From Mesorhizobium sp. ZC-5 (GTDB taxonomy: Bacteria > Pseudomonadota > Alphaproteobacteria > Rhizobiales > Rhizobiaceae): a DNA stretch of 64,000 bases. Location: positions 206,001 to 270,000 of the forward strand of contig NZ_JAOWPT010000001.1 in NCBI RefSeq assembly GCF_025753855.1. The letters run 5' to 3'. The position numbers and the translations under genes were made by a program. Under the pieces are notes generated by a model. It saw nothing but the letters and a program-made list of their open reading frames with translations. It was not told the DNA's origin and did no database searches. Numbering within the stretch: position 1 is the first letter of the stretch; the number at the start of each line of letters is the position of its first letter. Positions 1-8,232 of this stretch are shown piece by piece.

Positions 1-1
1 C

Positions 2-235
2 GCGCCCACCTGGACGCTGATCGGGCTTATTCTCGGCAGCCTGCTGGCCAACATAGCGGTGATCGAAACCGTGTTCACCATCCCCGGCCTCGGCCGGCTG
101 CTGATCGATGGCATCTATGCGCGCGACTATCCTGTGGTGCAGGGTTGCATGCTGTTCATCGCTTTCATCTATGTCGTCGTGAACCTGATCGTTGATCTTA
201 TATATCCGCTTCTCGACCCAAGGGTGACGGCATGA
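2..235 (+). CDS. ABC transporter permease, DppB-type (3' part only)
   Basis: The 5' end lies outside the window; about 77 codons remain, in frame from base 2. The visible part has the end of a binding-protein-dependent transport permease: a hydrophobic helix, then residues IETVFTIPGLGRLLIDGI, a further helix, and an ending of the PLLDPRV type. These are signatures of the C-terminus of DppB/OppB/GsiC inner-membrane permeases. Its TGA stop overlaps the ATG of the next permease (ATGA at 232-235), so the two are translationally coupled. A solute-binding-protein gene may lie upstream of the window, or the partner may be the minus-strand binding protein at 5492-7051 (inference). Confidence 0.9.
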   Translation, partial: APTWTLIGLILGSLLANIAVIETVFTIPGLGRLLIDGIYARDYPVVQGCMLFIAFIYVVVNLIVDLIYPLLDPRVTA

Positions 236-1065
236 TCGCCCGCGCTCTCGGCCTGCCGCGGCTTCGTTTCAACGGACTATTCGGCGGCGCCATGGTGGCA
301 CTGCTGGTCCTGGTCGCGATCATCGGGCCATGGCTGGCGCCTTACGATCCGCTGAAACTCGACCTGATGGCGCGGCTGCAAGCGCCTTCCGCAATGCATG
401 TGCTTGGCACAGACGAGTTCGGACGCGATATCCTGAGCCGGCTGATTTACGGAGCCCGCACCAGCGCCTGGATCGCTTTCAGCACGGTCGCCTTCGCGAT
501 CGTGCTGGGCGTTGTCTTCGGCGTACTGGCCGGCTTCCTGCGCGGCTGGACCGACCGCATTCTGATGATGTTCAACGATGCCTTCCTGGCGTTTCCCGGG
601 CTGCTGCTGGCTCTTGGCTTCATGGCCGTGTTCGGTGCGAGCCGCAACGGCATCATCGTCGCGCTGGGGCTTGCCTACATGCCGGTCGTCGTACGCGTAG
701 TGCGCGGCACGGTGATGTCGATCCGCGAACGAGAGTTCGTCGAGGCGTCGCGCGTCATGGGCAACAGCGAGATCGTTACCATGATGCGCCATGTGCTGCC
801 CAACTGCATCGCTCCCATAACGGTGCTGGCGACAACCATGTTCGGCTGGATCATACTGTCCGAAAGCGCATTGAGTTTCCTCGGGCTAGGCGTGCCGCCG
901 CCGGCGCCCAGTTGGGGCAACATGCTGTCCACGGCACGGCCCTATATCAGCCAGGCGCCGCACCTCATCATCCTGCCGGGCCTGTGCATTTCCGTGACGC
1001 TGCTTGCCGTCAACATGCTGGGCGACGCGGTTCGCGACTGGCTCGATCCCAAGATGCAGGACTGA
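232..1065 (+). CDS. ABC transporter permease, DppC-type
   Basis: A 277-residue inner-membrane permease of the peptide/opine/nickel group. An N-terminal helix (about residues 18-36) is followed by the PYDPL and LGTDEFGRDILSR motif typical of DppC/OppC, then several helices, the EAA-loop region (VEASRVMGNSEIVTMMRHVLPN) that contacts the ATPase, and the conserved ending SALSFLGLGVPPPAPSWG and VNMLGDAVRDWLDPK. Length and motifs fit the family. It forms the heterodimeric channel with the preceding DppB-like protein. The start overlaps the previous stop, and the ATPase gene follows after 4 bases. The substrate cannot be told from the permease. Confidence 0.96.
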   Translation: MIARALGLPRLRFNGLFGGAMVALLVLVAIIGPWLAPYDPLKLDLMARLQAPSAMHVLGTDEFGRDILSRLIYGARTSAWIAFSTVAFAIVLGVVFGVLAGFLRGWTDRILMMFNDAFLAFPGLLLALGFMAVFGASRNGIIVALGLAYMPVVVRVVRGTVMSIREREFVEASRVMGNSEIVTMMRHVLPNCIAPITVLATTMFGWIILSESALSFLGLGVPPPAPSWGNMLSTARPYISQAPHLIILPGLCISVTLLAVNMLGDAVRDWLDPKMQD

Positions 1066-1069
1066 CACG

Positions 1070-2725
1070 ATGACAGGTGAGCAGGCCCCGGTTCTTTCTG
1101 TGAAAAACCTGTCGGTGGCGGTCGGCCAGTCCGGCGCCAAGGTGGTGGACGGTCTCAGCTTCGACATCCCCGCCGGCGAGATGCTTGCGCTGGTCGGCGA
1201 ATCCGGCTCAGGCAAGACCATGGCAGCGCGCTCGGTCCTCGGTCTGCTGCCTACCGCGCTCAAGGTGACGCCCGACAGCAGCATCCGCTTTCGGGGCCGC
1301 GAACTGACGACACTGCCAGCCCCTGCCATGCGGAGCATACGCGGCGCTGAAATCGGCATGGTGTTCCAGGAGCCGATGGTTTCCCTCAATCCGTCGATGA
1401 CCATCGGCCAGCAGATGGCGGAAGGGCTGTTGCTGCACCAGCGGCTCGGCAAGGCCGAGATTCGCGATCGTAGCTTCGACATGCTGAAGCGCATCCGCAT
1501 CGAGGATCCGGAGCGCTGCCTCGCTGCCTATCCGCACGAATTCTCGGGAGGCATGCGCCAGCGCATCATGCTTGCCTCGGTGATGCTGCTGAAGCCCGCT
1601 CTGCTGATCGCAGATGAGCCCACCACGGCGCTTGACACGCTGATCCAGCGCGACGTTCTCGATCTGATGGTGGAGCTCACCCGCGAGAACAATACTTCCG
1701 TCCTGCTTATCAGTCACGACCTCGGCATGGTCTCGCATTATGTTCGCAATGTCGTCGTCATGCACAAGGGCACGGCTGTCGAACAGGGCAACAGCACAAC
1801 GGTGCTGCGTTCGCCCAAGGATGAATACACAAAACGGCTGGTCGACGCACTGCCGCGCCGCAGCGCCGGCGGCATTCGGTCCGACGCGGCACTGGAACCC
1901 CTGATCGAGCTCAAGGATGTTGTGATCGACTATCCTGGGCGCAGCCGCCTTTTCGGAAAGACCGCAGCCAAGCGTGCCGTCCACGGCGTCGACCTGACCA
2001 TCGGATGCGGCGAGACACTGGCGCTGGTCGGGGCCTCCGGCTCTGGCAAGACGACGCTCGGCCGCGCCATCGTTGGCCTGGTCACGCCGACGGAAGGCAC
2101 GATCCGGTTTCGCGGTGGCGCGATCTCGCGCAAACGCGATGCGGAAGGCCGGGCACAGCGCCGAAACGTCCAGATCGTTTTCCAGGACCCGTATTCTTCC
2201 CTCGACCCGCGCCAACGCATTGCTGATATCGTAGCAGAGCCCCTCAAGCTCGATCCGACCCTGGATGCCGCGAAACGGCGCGATCGTGTCAGCGAGGTCT
2301 TCGCCGAAGTCGGGCTCGGCCCCGAATTCGCGCGCCGCCTGCCGCACCAATTGTCGGGAGGCCAGCGACAGCGCGTGGCGATTGCCCGCGCCATCGTAAG
2401 CCGGCCAGCATTCGTCGTCGCCGACGAACCGGTCTCCGCACTCGACATGACGGTCCAGAAACAGATACTGAAGCTGATCCGCGAACTGCAGGCGCGCCAT
2501 GGGTTTGCCTGCCTGTTCGTTTCCCACGATCTGGGAGCGGTGGAGCAGGTCGCCGACCGGGTCGCCGTGATGGAAAACGGACGCATTGTCGAGATCGGCT
2601 CGCGCGACGACGTTTTCGATCGGCCGCGCCACGAATATACCCGCCGCCTGCTCGACGCAGCGATGCTGCTTGACCGGACCTTGTCCGGCAGCGCAGCGGA
2701 ACCAAAGCGGGCCGCCAATTCATGA
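1070..2725 (+). CDS. Double ABC ATPase (DppD-DppF-type fusion)
   Basis: 551 residues with two complete ABC ATPase domains in one chain, each energising the permease pair. The first half has Walker A GESGSGKT (about residues 43-50), signature FSGGMRQR and Walker [13 protein letters not shown]. The second half has Walker A GASGSGKTT, signature LSGGQRQR and Walker [13 protein letters not shown]. The open frame extends upstream to 1004, inside the permease gene, but the ATG at 1070 is four bases after the permease stop and gives a normal ABC N-terminus, so it is preferred. Elsewhere in this window the two ATPases of peptide-type systems are separate genes (30563-32430 and 50352-52378); the fused form sets this transporter apart. 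Confidence 0.95.
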   Translation: MTGEQAPVLSVKNLSVAVGQSGAKVVDGLSFDIPAGEMLALVGESGSGKTMAARSVLGLLPTALKVTPDSSIRFRGRELTTLPAPAMRSIRGAEIGMVFQEPMVSLNPSMTIGQQMAEGLLLHQRLGKAEIRDRSFDMLKRIRIEDPERCLAAYPHEFSGGMRQRIMLASVMLLKPALLIADEPTTALDTLIQRDVLDLMVELTRENNTSVLLISHDLGMVSHYVRNVVVMHKGTAVEQGNSTTVLRSPKDEYTKRLVDALPRRSAGGIRSDAALEPLIELKDVVIDYPGRSRLFGKTAAKRAVHGVDLTIGCGETLALVGASGSGKTTLGRAIVGLVTPTEGTIRFRGGAISRKRDAEGRAQRRNVQIVFQDPYSSLDPRQRIADIVAEPLKLDPTLDAAKRRDRVSEVFAEVGLGPEFARRLPHQLSGGQRQRVAIARAIVSRPAFVVADEPVSALDMTVQKQILKLIRELQARHGFACLFVSHDLGAVEQVADRVAVMENGRIVEIGSRDDVFDRPRHEYTRRLLDAAMLLDRTLSGSAAEPKRAANS

Positions 2726-2732
2726 GCCGGCA

Positions 2733-3596
2733 TTGAACGTTCAAGTGGAACGGTCACCCCGCAAGCTGGGTTTCTACGACCTCGGCGCGACGCCCTATTT
2801 TGCCAGCCGAATGGATCAGCGGCTCTCTTATTGCCTTTATGTGCCGCGCGACTATCAGCAAGACGGCTGCGAGCAACTCGATCTCGTCGTCATCGTTCAC
2901 GGCACGGCGCGCTGGGCGGAACAATACCGGAATGGATTTGCCGATTTCGCGGAGCAGCAGCGCGCGATCATTCTCGTGCCGCTTTTTGCCGCCGGCATGA
3001 CCGACCCAGGCGAGCTTTCAAGCTACAAGCTGATGCGCTCCGGCGGAATCGCCTACGATCTTGTCTTGCTGGATATGGTCGACGAGGTGAACGAGCGCTA
3101 TCGGCTCCGCTCCGACCGCTTCCTGATCCATGGCTTCTCGGGCGGTGGACACTTTTCCCACCGGTTCCTCTATCTACATCCGGAGCGGTTGTTGGGCGTA
3201 TCAATCGGGGCGCCGGGCATTGTCACCCTGCTCGACGGCCAACATGATTTCTGGGTCGGCATCCGCAATTTCAGCAGTGTTTTCGGCAAGGACATCGACA
3301 TCGCCGCGATGCGAGAAATTCCCGTACACATGGTGATCGGTTCGGAAGACACCGAGACCTGGGAGATCAGGCTCACGCCGGAGGATTCCTGGTGGATGGA
3401 TGGCGCCGAACGGCTTGCCGAAACAAACCGGCTGCAGCGTATGGCGGCCTTGCGTGAAAACCTCGAATCCCATTCTATCGCGGTTCGGCAGGATATCGTA
3501 CCGGGTGTGGGTCATGACGGCAGGGCCATGCTTGCGGCGGTCCAGACCTGGTTTGGCGAAATCCTTGCAGCGGAAAGGCGAAAGCGGCAGCCATGA
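2733..3596 (+). CDS. Alpha/beta-hydrolase fold esterase-like protein (copy 1)
   Basis: About 287 residues. It shows a VIVHGT oxyanion-type motif, the nucleophile elbow HGFSGGGHFSHRF with a Ser, and a late PGVGHD motif that can supply the catalytic His. This is the layout of serine esterases and PHB-depolymerase-like hydrolases. It is clearly paralogous to the minus-strand protein at 7088-7939 over nearly its full length (shared ELSSYK/DLSSYK, FLYLHPERL, SIGAPG and HDFWVG segments). The frame is open back to 2586 inside the ATPase gene. That paralogue begins near the residue encoded around 2745, so TTG 2733 or GTG 2745 is the likely start; neither has a convincing Shine-Dalgarno. Its stop overlaps the MOSC ATG. 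The substrate is unknown. Confidence 0.8.
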   Translation: MNVQVERSPRKLGFYDLGATPYFASRMDQRLSYCLYVPRDYQQDGCEQLDLVVIVHGTARWAEQYRNGFADFAEQQRAIILVPLFAAGMTDPGELSSYKLMRSGGIAYDLVLLDMVDEVNERYRLRSDRFLIHGFSGGGHFSHRFLYLHPERLLGVSIGAPGIVTLLDGQHDFWVGIRNFSSVFGKDIDIAAMREIPVHMVIGSEDTETWEIRLTPEDSWWMDGAERLAETNRLQRMAALRENLESHSIAVRQDIVPGVGHDGRAMLAAVQTWFGEILAAERRKRQP

Positions 3597-4330
3597 GGGC
3601 GCTTGGACGCATCATCGAAATCTGGCGCTATCCGGTCAGTTCCATGGGCGGGGAACGCCTGGAGGAATCCCCGCTTGATGCCCGCGGCATCGAACATGAC
3701 CGCATCTGGGGGGTGATCGAGCGCGAAAACGGCGAGGTGGCGGCGCCGGAGAAACGCAAGCATTGGCGTCCGTTGCCGAATCTTTTTTCACGCATGGTGG
3801 CGGCGGAACCTGACGTGGGAAAAGGCGATGGCACCTGGTACCCCGTCTCGTCGCCGCAAGCGCAGGACCTGGCAACCCGCTTTCTCGGATTTCCGGCGGC
3901 ATTGCGTCCTCACACGGCCTACGGAACCGAAAGTGAGGGCAAGGTAGCGCCGCGTTATGAACGGGCCGACATTCACCTTCTGACCACCGCCTCGATGCGC
4001 ATGCTCGCCTCGCTGCTGCCCGACCCCGCCGAGGTCGACCGGCGGCGTTTTCGGCCGAGCATCGTGGTCGACACCGTGCCAGGCCTCGAAGGCTTCGTTG
4101 AGCACGAGATCGTCGGGAAGAAGCTAGCGGTCGGCAACGCAACAATCACGATTTCCGAACCCTGCGCGCGGTGCAGCTTCACGGCACTGGCACAGGGAAA
4201 TCTTTCGTTCGAACCGGCCGTCCTCCACAAGATCTCGCAGCATGGGAAAGGCGGCTTCGGTGTCCTCTGCAAGATCGAAACGCCGGCGGTCATCCGCGTG
4301 GGCGATGCAGTCACCCTTGTCGAGGCGTAA
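3593..4330 (+). CDS. MOSC-domain protein (molybdenum-cofactor sulfurase C-terminal type)
   Basis: 245 residues. An N-terminal beta-barrel region (GRIIEIWRYPVSSMGGE, about residues 5-21) precedes a MOSC domain with RRFRPSIVVDT (about 151-161) and Cys191/Cys194 in EPCARCSF, the position where MOSC proteins such as mARC and YcbX bind or transfer sulfur to the molybdenum cofactor. Such proteins are stand-alone reductases of N-hydroxylated compounds or cofactor carriers. The ATG overlaps the previous stop (ATGA), so it is the last gene of this operon. Its 3' end overlaps the 3' end of the opposing C45-type gene by 20 bases. No ferredoxin domain is fused, so an electron partner would have to be separate. 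Confidence 0.85.
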   Translation: MRALGRIIEIWRYPVSSMGGERLEESPLDARGIEHDRIWGVIERENGEVAAPEKRKHWRPLPNLFSRMVAAEPDVGKGDGTWYPVSSPQAQDLATRFLGFPAALRPHTAYGTESEGKVAPRYERADIHLLTTASMRMLASLLPDPAEVDRRRFRPSIVVDTVPGLEGFVEHEIVGKKLAVGNATITISEPCARCSFTALAQGNLSFEPAVLHKISQHGKGGFGVLCKIETPAVIRVGDAVTLVEA

Positions 4331-5399
4331 GCCGCATCCAGCCTTCAATGGCCGGTGGTCCGGCGCAGACCGAAAGCGATATCGTGTCTCCGATCTCGTA
4401 GACAACTGCGCCAATCGTCATTGATTCCGTGATCGGGTCTTCCAGGCCGGGCACGATGGAAACGGCTCCATCGGCACGGCAAGCCGAAAGTGCGGATTTC
4501 ACGATCTCCGCGTCAACCGCCAGGGCCGCATCTGCAGACAAATCGGCCACGAGACTCGCGAGCCTCCCGCGCGAATTCTCGCTGCCGGAGAGATTGACTC
4601 CGGGGAAGAGGCTGTCCCTGCTCTTGAGCGGGTGGTTCGTGTGAAGAGAACGACCGCTGTCGACATCAAGTTCAACCGCACCACCTGCCGAACACTCCAG
4701 CGTCTTTATCCCGTACCGGTCACCAAGCTGATAATTCTGCCCGGATGCATGCGGCACCCGCCGCAGGAAATCCGCCGCATCGCCGGCATTCGATCTCGCC
4801 AGCGCGCCACGCATGGCGAAGGCGACCGGCAGTCCGGAACGGCTCACCCCAAGTTGCGACAGCGTGTTGACGCAAACGCCGATGCCCTGTCCGTTTAGTC
4901 CCATCAGGCCGATCATGCCGGCCGAGGTGAAAACCAGCGTTTCGTGTCCGTCATCGGCCGCGATCCGTAGCAGGGCTTGTGCGCCATCGTGCCAACGCGG
5001 CAGATCCATCGTCTGCCCGACAAGAGTCGGCCTGCCTCCGGCCGGCGCAATCGCCAGACTGCTGCAATGACCGTCGCCCGTCGATTTGGAAAACCACCAC
5101 TCCTCGTCCATGAGTTGCAATGCATAGGCGGTTTCCTCGGCAATTGTCGCGCCTTCGGCGATGCCCGTGACCTCGTCGAGAAGGTCCGGCGTCAGGCTGG
5201 CGCTCATCGCCCGGAAATTCGTCGCCCCCAGAAAACGCGAGAGAAAAACCGCCGGCGGCTCGCCATAGGCCTCGCCGATCGCCTGGTGCCAGCGCGCGAT
5301 CTTTTCGCCTATGACGATGCGGAGCGCTTCGCCGTGAACGCGGCCGCGCTCCCGGGCACCAGTGGGGCAATCGACAATAGGCATGGAGTCCGTCCGCAT
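4311..5399 (-). CDS. C45-family (acyl-CoA:6-APA acyltransferase-like) Ntn hydrolase
   Basis: 362 residues. The sequence resembles the self-processing C45 family, whose prototype is isopenicillin-N acyltransferase. These are made as a proenzyme and cleave themselves before a Cys, which becomes the N-terminal nucleophile. The likely site is His111-Cys112 in GDGHCSSLAI, followed by LVGQTMD, a strand typical of the family. The frame opens further upstream, but the ATG at 5399 has an excellent AAGGAGGT four bases before it. It is the third gene of a minus-strand operon (hydrolase, binding protein, this gene) and is separated from the binding protein by a terminator-like hairpin. It could hydrolyse or transfer acyl groups on an imported amide; this is inference. 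Confidence 0.82.
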   Translation of the reverse strand: MRTDSMPIVDCPTGARERGRVHGEALRIVIGEKIARWHQAIGEAYGEPPAVFLSRFLGATNFRAMSASLTPDLLDEVTGIAEGATIAEETAYALQLMDEEWWFSKSTGDGHCSSLAIAPAGGRPTLVGQTMDLPRWHDGAQALLRIAADDGHETLVFTSAGMIGLMGLNGQGIGVCVNTLSQLGVSRSGLPVAFAMRGALARSNAGDAADFLRRVPHASGQNYQLGDRYGIKTLECSAGGAVELDVDSGRSLHTNHPLKSRDSLFPGVNLSGSENSRGRLASLVADLSADAALAVDAEIVKSALSACRADGAVSIVPGLEDPITESMTIGAVVYEIGDTISLSVCAGPPAIEGWMRLTPRQG

Positions 5400-5440
5400 G
5401 TGACCTCCTTCAACGGCTATGCGAGCGCTGGGGTTCAACG

Positions 5441-5463
5441 AAAAGGGCGGGAACACCCGCCCT
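5441..5463 (-). terminator. Hairpin with short U-run between binding-protein and C45 genes
   Basis: AGGGCGGG (5444-5451) pairs perfectly with CCCGCCCT (5456-5463) around a 4-base loop. Read on the minus strand it is followed by four T, as in a weak rho-independent terminator. It sits 28 bases after the binding-protein stop and before the C45-type gene, so it probably limits read-through or protects the 3' end of the binding-protein message. Confidence 0.65.
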
Positions 5464-5491
5464 CGCACTGTTCCAATGGAGTGGGCTCTGT

Positions 5492-7051
5492 CTATTTTTT
5501 CTTGACGCCCCAGGCCCGCGTTTTTTCACCGGGCCACACATTGTAGCCTTCAATGTTCGGTCCGACAGCATCGGTGACTGCTTCATAGTAGAGGCCGAGT
5601 ATCGGAACGTCTTGCGCCATCAACGCGTGGATCTGCTTGAACAGGCCCTTGCGCGTCTCGAAGTCGGTCGTCTTCGTCGACTGGAGGTAAAGTTCGTAGG
5701 CCTGGTCGTTTTCCCATTGGCGGGTGGGTGCCTTCTCCTTGTCGCCGATCAGGATGCCATAGGCCTGCGAGGGATCGATGCGCGCCGAGTAGCCGAACGA
5801 CTGCATCTGGAATTTGCCCGCCAGGTAGTTGTCGAGTTGGGCCGCCCAATCCAGCACTTCAAGTTCGGCGTTGATCCCAGCCGCCGCCAGCATTGCCTGC
5901 ACCAGGACCGAATTTTCGTACATGCCCTGATAGCGTGTGTTGGTCTGGATCTTGATCGTCTCCCCTTTGTAGCCGGCTTCAGCCAGCAGTTTCTTGGCTG
6001 CCTCGATGTCGTATTGCGGCCACTTCAGGAAGTCTTCGTCGAAAAAGGCGCTCGCTTGAGCCACGCCCGAAGGATTGAACTCGGACGTGCCGTTGGTGCG
6101 AACCGCCGCGATCTGCTTGAAATCGATGGCATGCGCGATCGCCTGGCGCATCTTCACATTCGACAAAAGCGGATCCTTGGTCTGGATAAGCAGGGGCGTG
6201 AAGGCCAGGCCTGGTATCGACAACACCTTGATGCCGCGGCCCTTTGCCTCCTCGGCACGCTGCGGTTCCAGGTTTGGCAGGACATCGATCTGGCCGGCGA
6301 AAAGGGCCGTCTCAGATGCGGCGGTGTCGGGGATGACGAGGAACTTTACCTCATCGACATAGGCTGTCCGGTCGCCGGTAAGACCGTCCATCTTTTCCTT
6401 GAGTGGCTTGTAGTCCGCGTAGCGTTCCAGCGTGAGATATTGCCCCTTCTGCCATTCCTTCAGCTTGAAGGAACCGCTGCCGATTGCGCTGTCGGCAATC
6501 CATTTTCCGTCCGCACCGACATTCTTGGGGCTGGCGATCCAGCCATTGCACTGGATATTTGCCAGCTGCGCGAGGAATAACGCGTTGGGTTCATTAATCT
6601 TGAAGACGACGGTTCGGTCATCGGGCGCTTCCACCGCCTCAACCTTGAGGCCCTGCGAACCATCGAAAAACGGATTGCAGAACCACGCTTCACCTGCCGC
6701 GACACGGCGGTCCCAGTTCCATTTGACGTCCGACGAAAGCACCGGATCGCCATTGTGGAAGGTCGCTCCTTCGCGCAACTTGAAAGTGTAGGTCTTGCCG
6801 TCTTCCGAGGTTTCCCAGGATTCGGCCAGCACCGGCCCGATCGTCAGGTCGTCGCGGAAGCCGACCAGCGTCTCGAATATGTGGTGCAGGATGGTGTCGG
6901 TGTTCGCGTCACGGTTCAAACCTTCCGTGTCGCGGATATCCGCATTGACGCGGATGTTGAGGGTACCCCCCGACTGCGCCTGTGCTTGGGCGGCAAATCC
7001 GGTCAGCAGTCCTGCCGCCAGTGCCGCCAATATCGTCGATTTCCAGTTCAT
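5492..7051 (-). CDS. ABC transporter substrate-binding protein, family 5 (peptide/opine type)
   Basis: 519 residues. It has a Sec signal peptide (MNWKSTILAALAAGLLTG to AQAQA, cleavage around residue 26), then the SBP_bac_5 layout: GGTLNIR at the mature N-terminus, LAESWETSEDGKTYTFKLREGATFHNGDP, and VKMRQAIAHAIDF in the middle. It binds a solute in the periplasm for a DppBC-type permease. The start at 7051 has GGAGA seven bases upstream; the frame is open to 7078 without support. It lies 36 bases after the hydrolase gene in the same operon. No permease accompanies it on this strand, so the plus-strand permeases and double ATPase at 1-2725 are its probable partners (inference). Confidence 0.93.
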   Translation of the reverse strand: MNWKSTILAALAAGLLTGFAAQAQAQSGGTLNIRVNADIRDTEGLNRDANTDTILHHIFETLVGFRDDLTIGPVLAESWETSEDGKTYTFKLREGATFHNGDPVLSSDVKWNWDRRVAAGEAWFCNPFFDGSQGLKVEAVEAPDDRTVVFKINEPNALFLAQLANIQCNGWIASPKNVGADGKWIADSAIGSGSFKLKEWQKGQYLTLERYADYKPLKEKMDGLTGDRTAYVDEVKFLVIPDTAASETALFAGQIDVLPNLEPQRAEEAKGRGIKVLSIPGLAFTPLLIQTKDPLLSNVKMRQAIAHAIDFKQIAAVRTNGTSEFNPSGVAQASAFFDEDFLKWPQYDIEAAKKLLAEAGYKGETIKIQTNTRYQGMYENSVLVQAMLAAAGINAELEVLDWAAQLDNYLAGKFQMQSFGYSARIDPSQAYGILIGDKEKAPTRQWENDQAYELYLQSTKTTDFETRKGLFKQIHALMAQDVPILGLYYEAVTDAVGPNIEGYNVWPGEKTRAWGVKKK

Positions 7052-7087
7052 GGCTTTCTCCGAGTGTTCCGTCCGCATTTATTTTGG

Positions 7088-7939
7088 TTAAGCGAGCGTG
7101 CGGACAGCGCTCAGCGTTTCCGTGAAGAACTCTTTCACATGTGCGATCAGTTCCCGGTCGTTGTGCGCAACGCCCGGTACCACATCGAGCCGCACCCCTA
7201 TTCCATGCTGCTCGAAACTCTTCTTGAGCGACTGGAGGCGGTCGTTGCGGTCGGCTCCAGCCAGATCGGCGCCGGGCATCCACAAGGCATCGCTGGGCGT
7301 GATGGTAATTTCCCAGGTCTCGTGGTCGTCTCCGCCAATGACCATCTGCACCGGAACTTTGCGTGCGGCATCGAGGTCGATCTTCTTGCCGAAGACGGCT
7401 TCGAAATCGCGCACGCCGACCCAGAAATCATGGTCGAAATCGAGCAGCGTCACGACACCAGGCGCGCCGATCGACGCCGCCATGAGCCGTTCCGGATGGA
7501 GATAGAGAAAACGATGGGTGAAATGGCCGCCGCCGGAAAAGCCGTACATCATCACGCGGTCGCCAGCGATGCGGTAGCGCTCGCGCATCTCGTCGATCAT
7601 GTCGAGCATCACCGCATCGTAGTGCAGGTCTCCGGCGCGCAGCATCTTGTAGGAAGAGAGATCGCCCGGAAAGCAGATGTTGGCCGGAAAGAGCGGACAC
7701 AGGACGATGACGCCGTTTTCTCCGGCGAAATCCGCGAACGCGTCGCGGTAAGCAAGCATGCCGCGCTCAGTGCCATGCACGATCACGGCGAGCGGGTAGG
7801 TCTTGTCTCCGTCTTCCTCATAATCATCCGGAACATAGGCACAATAGGGAAAGCGCTGGTCGAAACGCGAAGCGTAGACCGTGGTGTGTCCGAAATCATA
7901 GTAGGACAGCTTCTGGCCGTGGCCACCGACTTTGCGCAT
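7088..7939 (-). CDS. Alpha/beta-hydrolase fold esterase-like protein (copy 2)
   Basis: 283 residues, homologous along its length to the plus-strand hydrolase at 2733-3596. The nucleophile Ser135 sits in YGFSGGGHF; a PGVAHND segment near the C-terminus offers the catalytic His. It has no signal peptide, so it is cytoplasmic. The ATG at 7939 has GGAGG nine bases upstream and is preferred over the GTG at 7966. First gene of the operon hydrolase, binding protein, C45 hydrolase. Two diverged copies flanking one transporter suggest that imported substrates carry ester or thioester bonds of two kinds, or that one copy has a new specificity (inference). Confidence 0.86.
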   Translation of the reverse strand: MRKVGGHGQKLSYYDFGHTTVYASRFDQRFPYCAYVPDDYEEDGDKTYPLAVIVHGTERGMLAYRDAFADFAGENGVIVLCPLFPANICFPGDLSSYKMLRAGDLHYDAVMLDMIDEMRERYRIAGDRVMMYGFSGGGHFTHRFLYLHPERLMAASIGAPGVVTLLDFDHDFWVGVRDFEAVFGKKIDLDAARKVPVQMVIGGDDHETWEITITPSDALWMPGADLAGADRNDRLQSLKKSFEQHGIGVRLDVVPGVAHNDRELIAHVKEFFTETLSAVRTLA

Positions 7940-8232
7940 CGACTTTACCCTCCGTACTTGAGGCACTGTTTCATAATTTTATGCAACTGAAAAGCATTCA
8001 AGGGAGTGCATATCCTCGAAATCGCGTATTTTGCGGCTTTCAAGGTCTTCTGAGCAGAGAAATGGGCGTGTCCGGCAGAACGGGATTGCCGCGTTATCCT
8101 TCCAGCCTTGCCAGATTCCGGCTCGATGATGGGCTGCCATGCGCCCCGCATGAATCAGACGGCCAGAATATCCTGGGGATGGGCCTGACCTCGCCGGAGT
8201 GATGAGGCCGGTTCCGTCACTAACCCTGCGCG
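7940..8232. other. Intergenic spacer between two minus-strand operons
   Basis: 293 bases between the end of the amine-type operon (stop at 8233) and the hydrolase gene start (7939). It must hold the promoter of the hydrolase-led operon, and the GGAGG at about 7949-7953 is that gene's ribosome-binding site. A 68-codon open frame at 7945-8151 has no ribosome-binding site and no recognisable product. I see no convincing terminator hairpin for the upstream operon. Confidence 0.6.

Noticed and set aside
7945-8151. A 68-codon minus-strand frame in the spacer before the hydrolase gene
   Set aside because: It has no ribosome-binding site or domain, and its downstream end covers the leader of the hydrolase gene.
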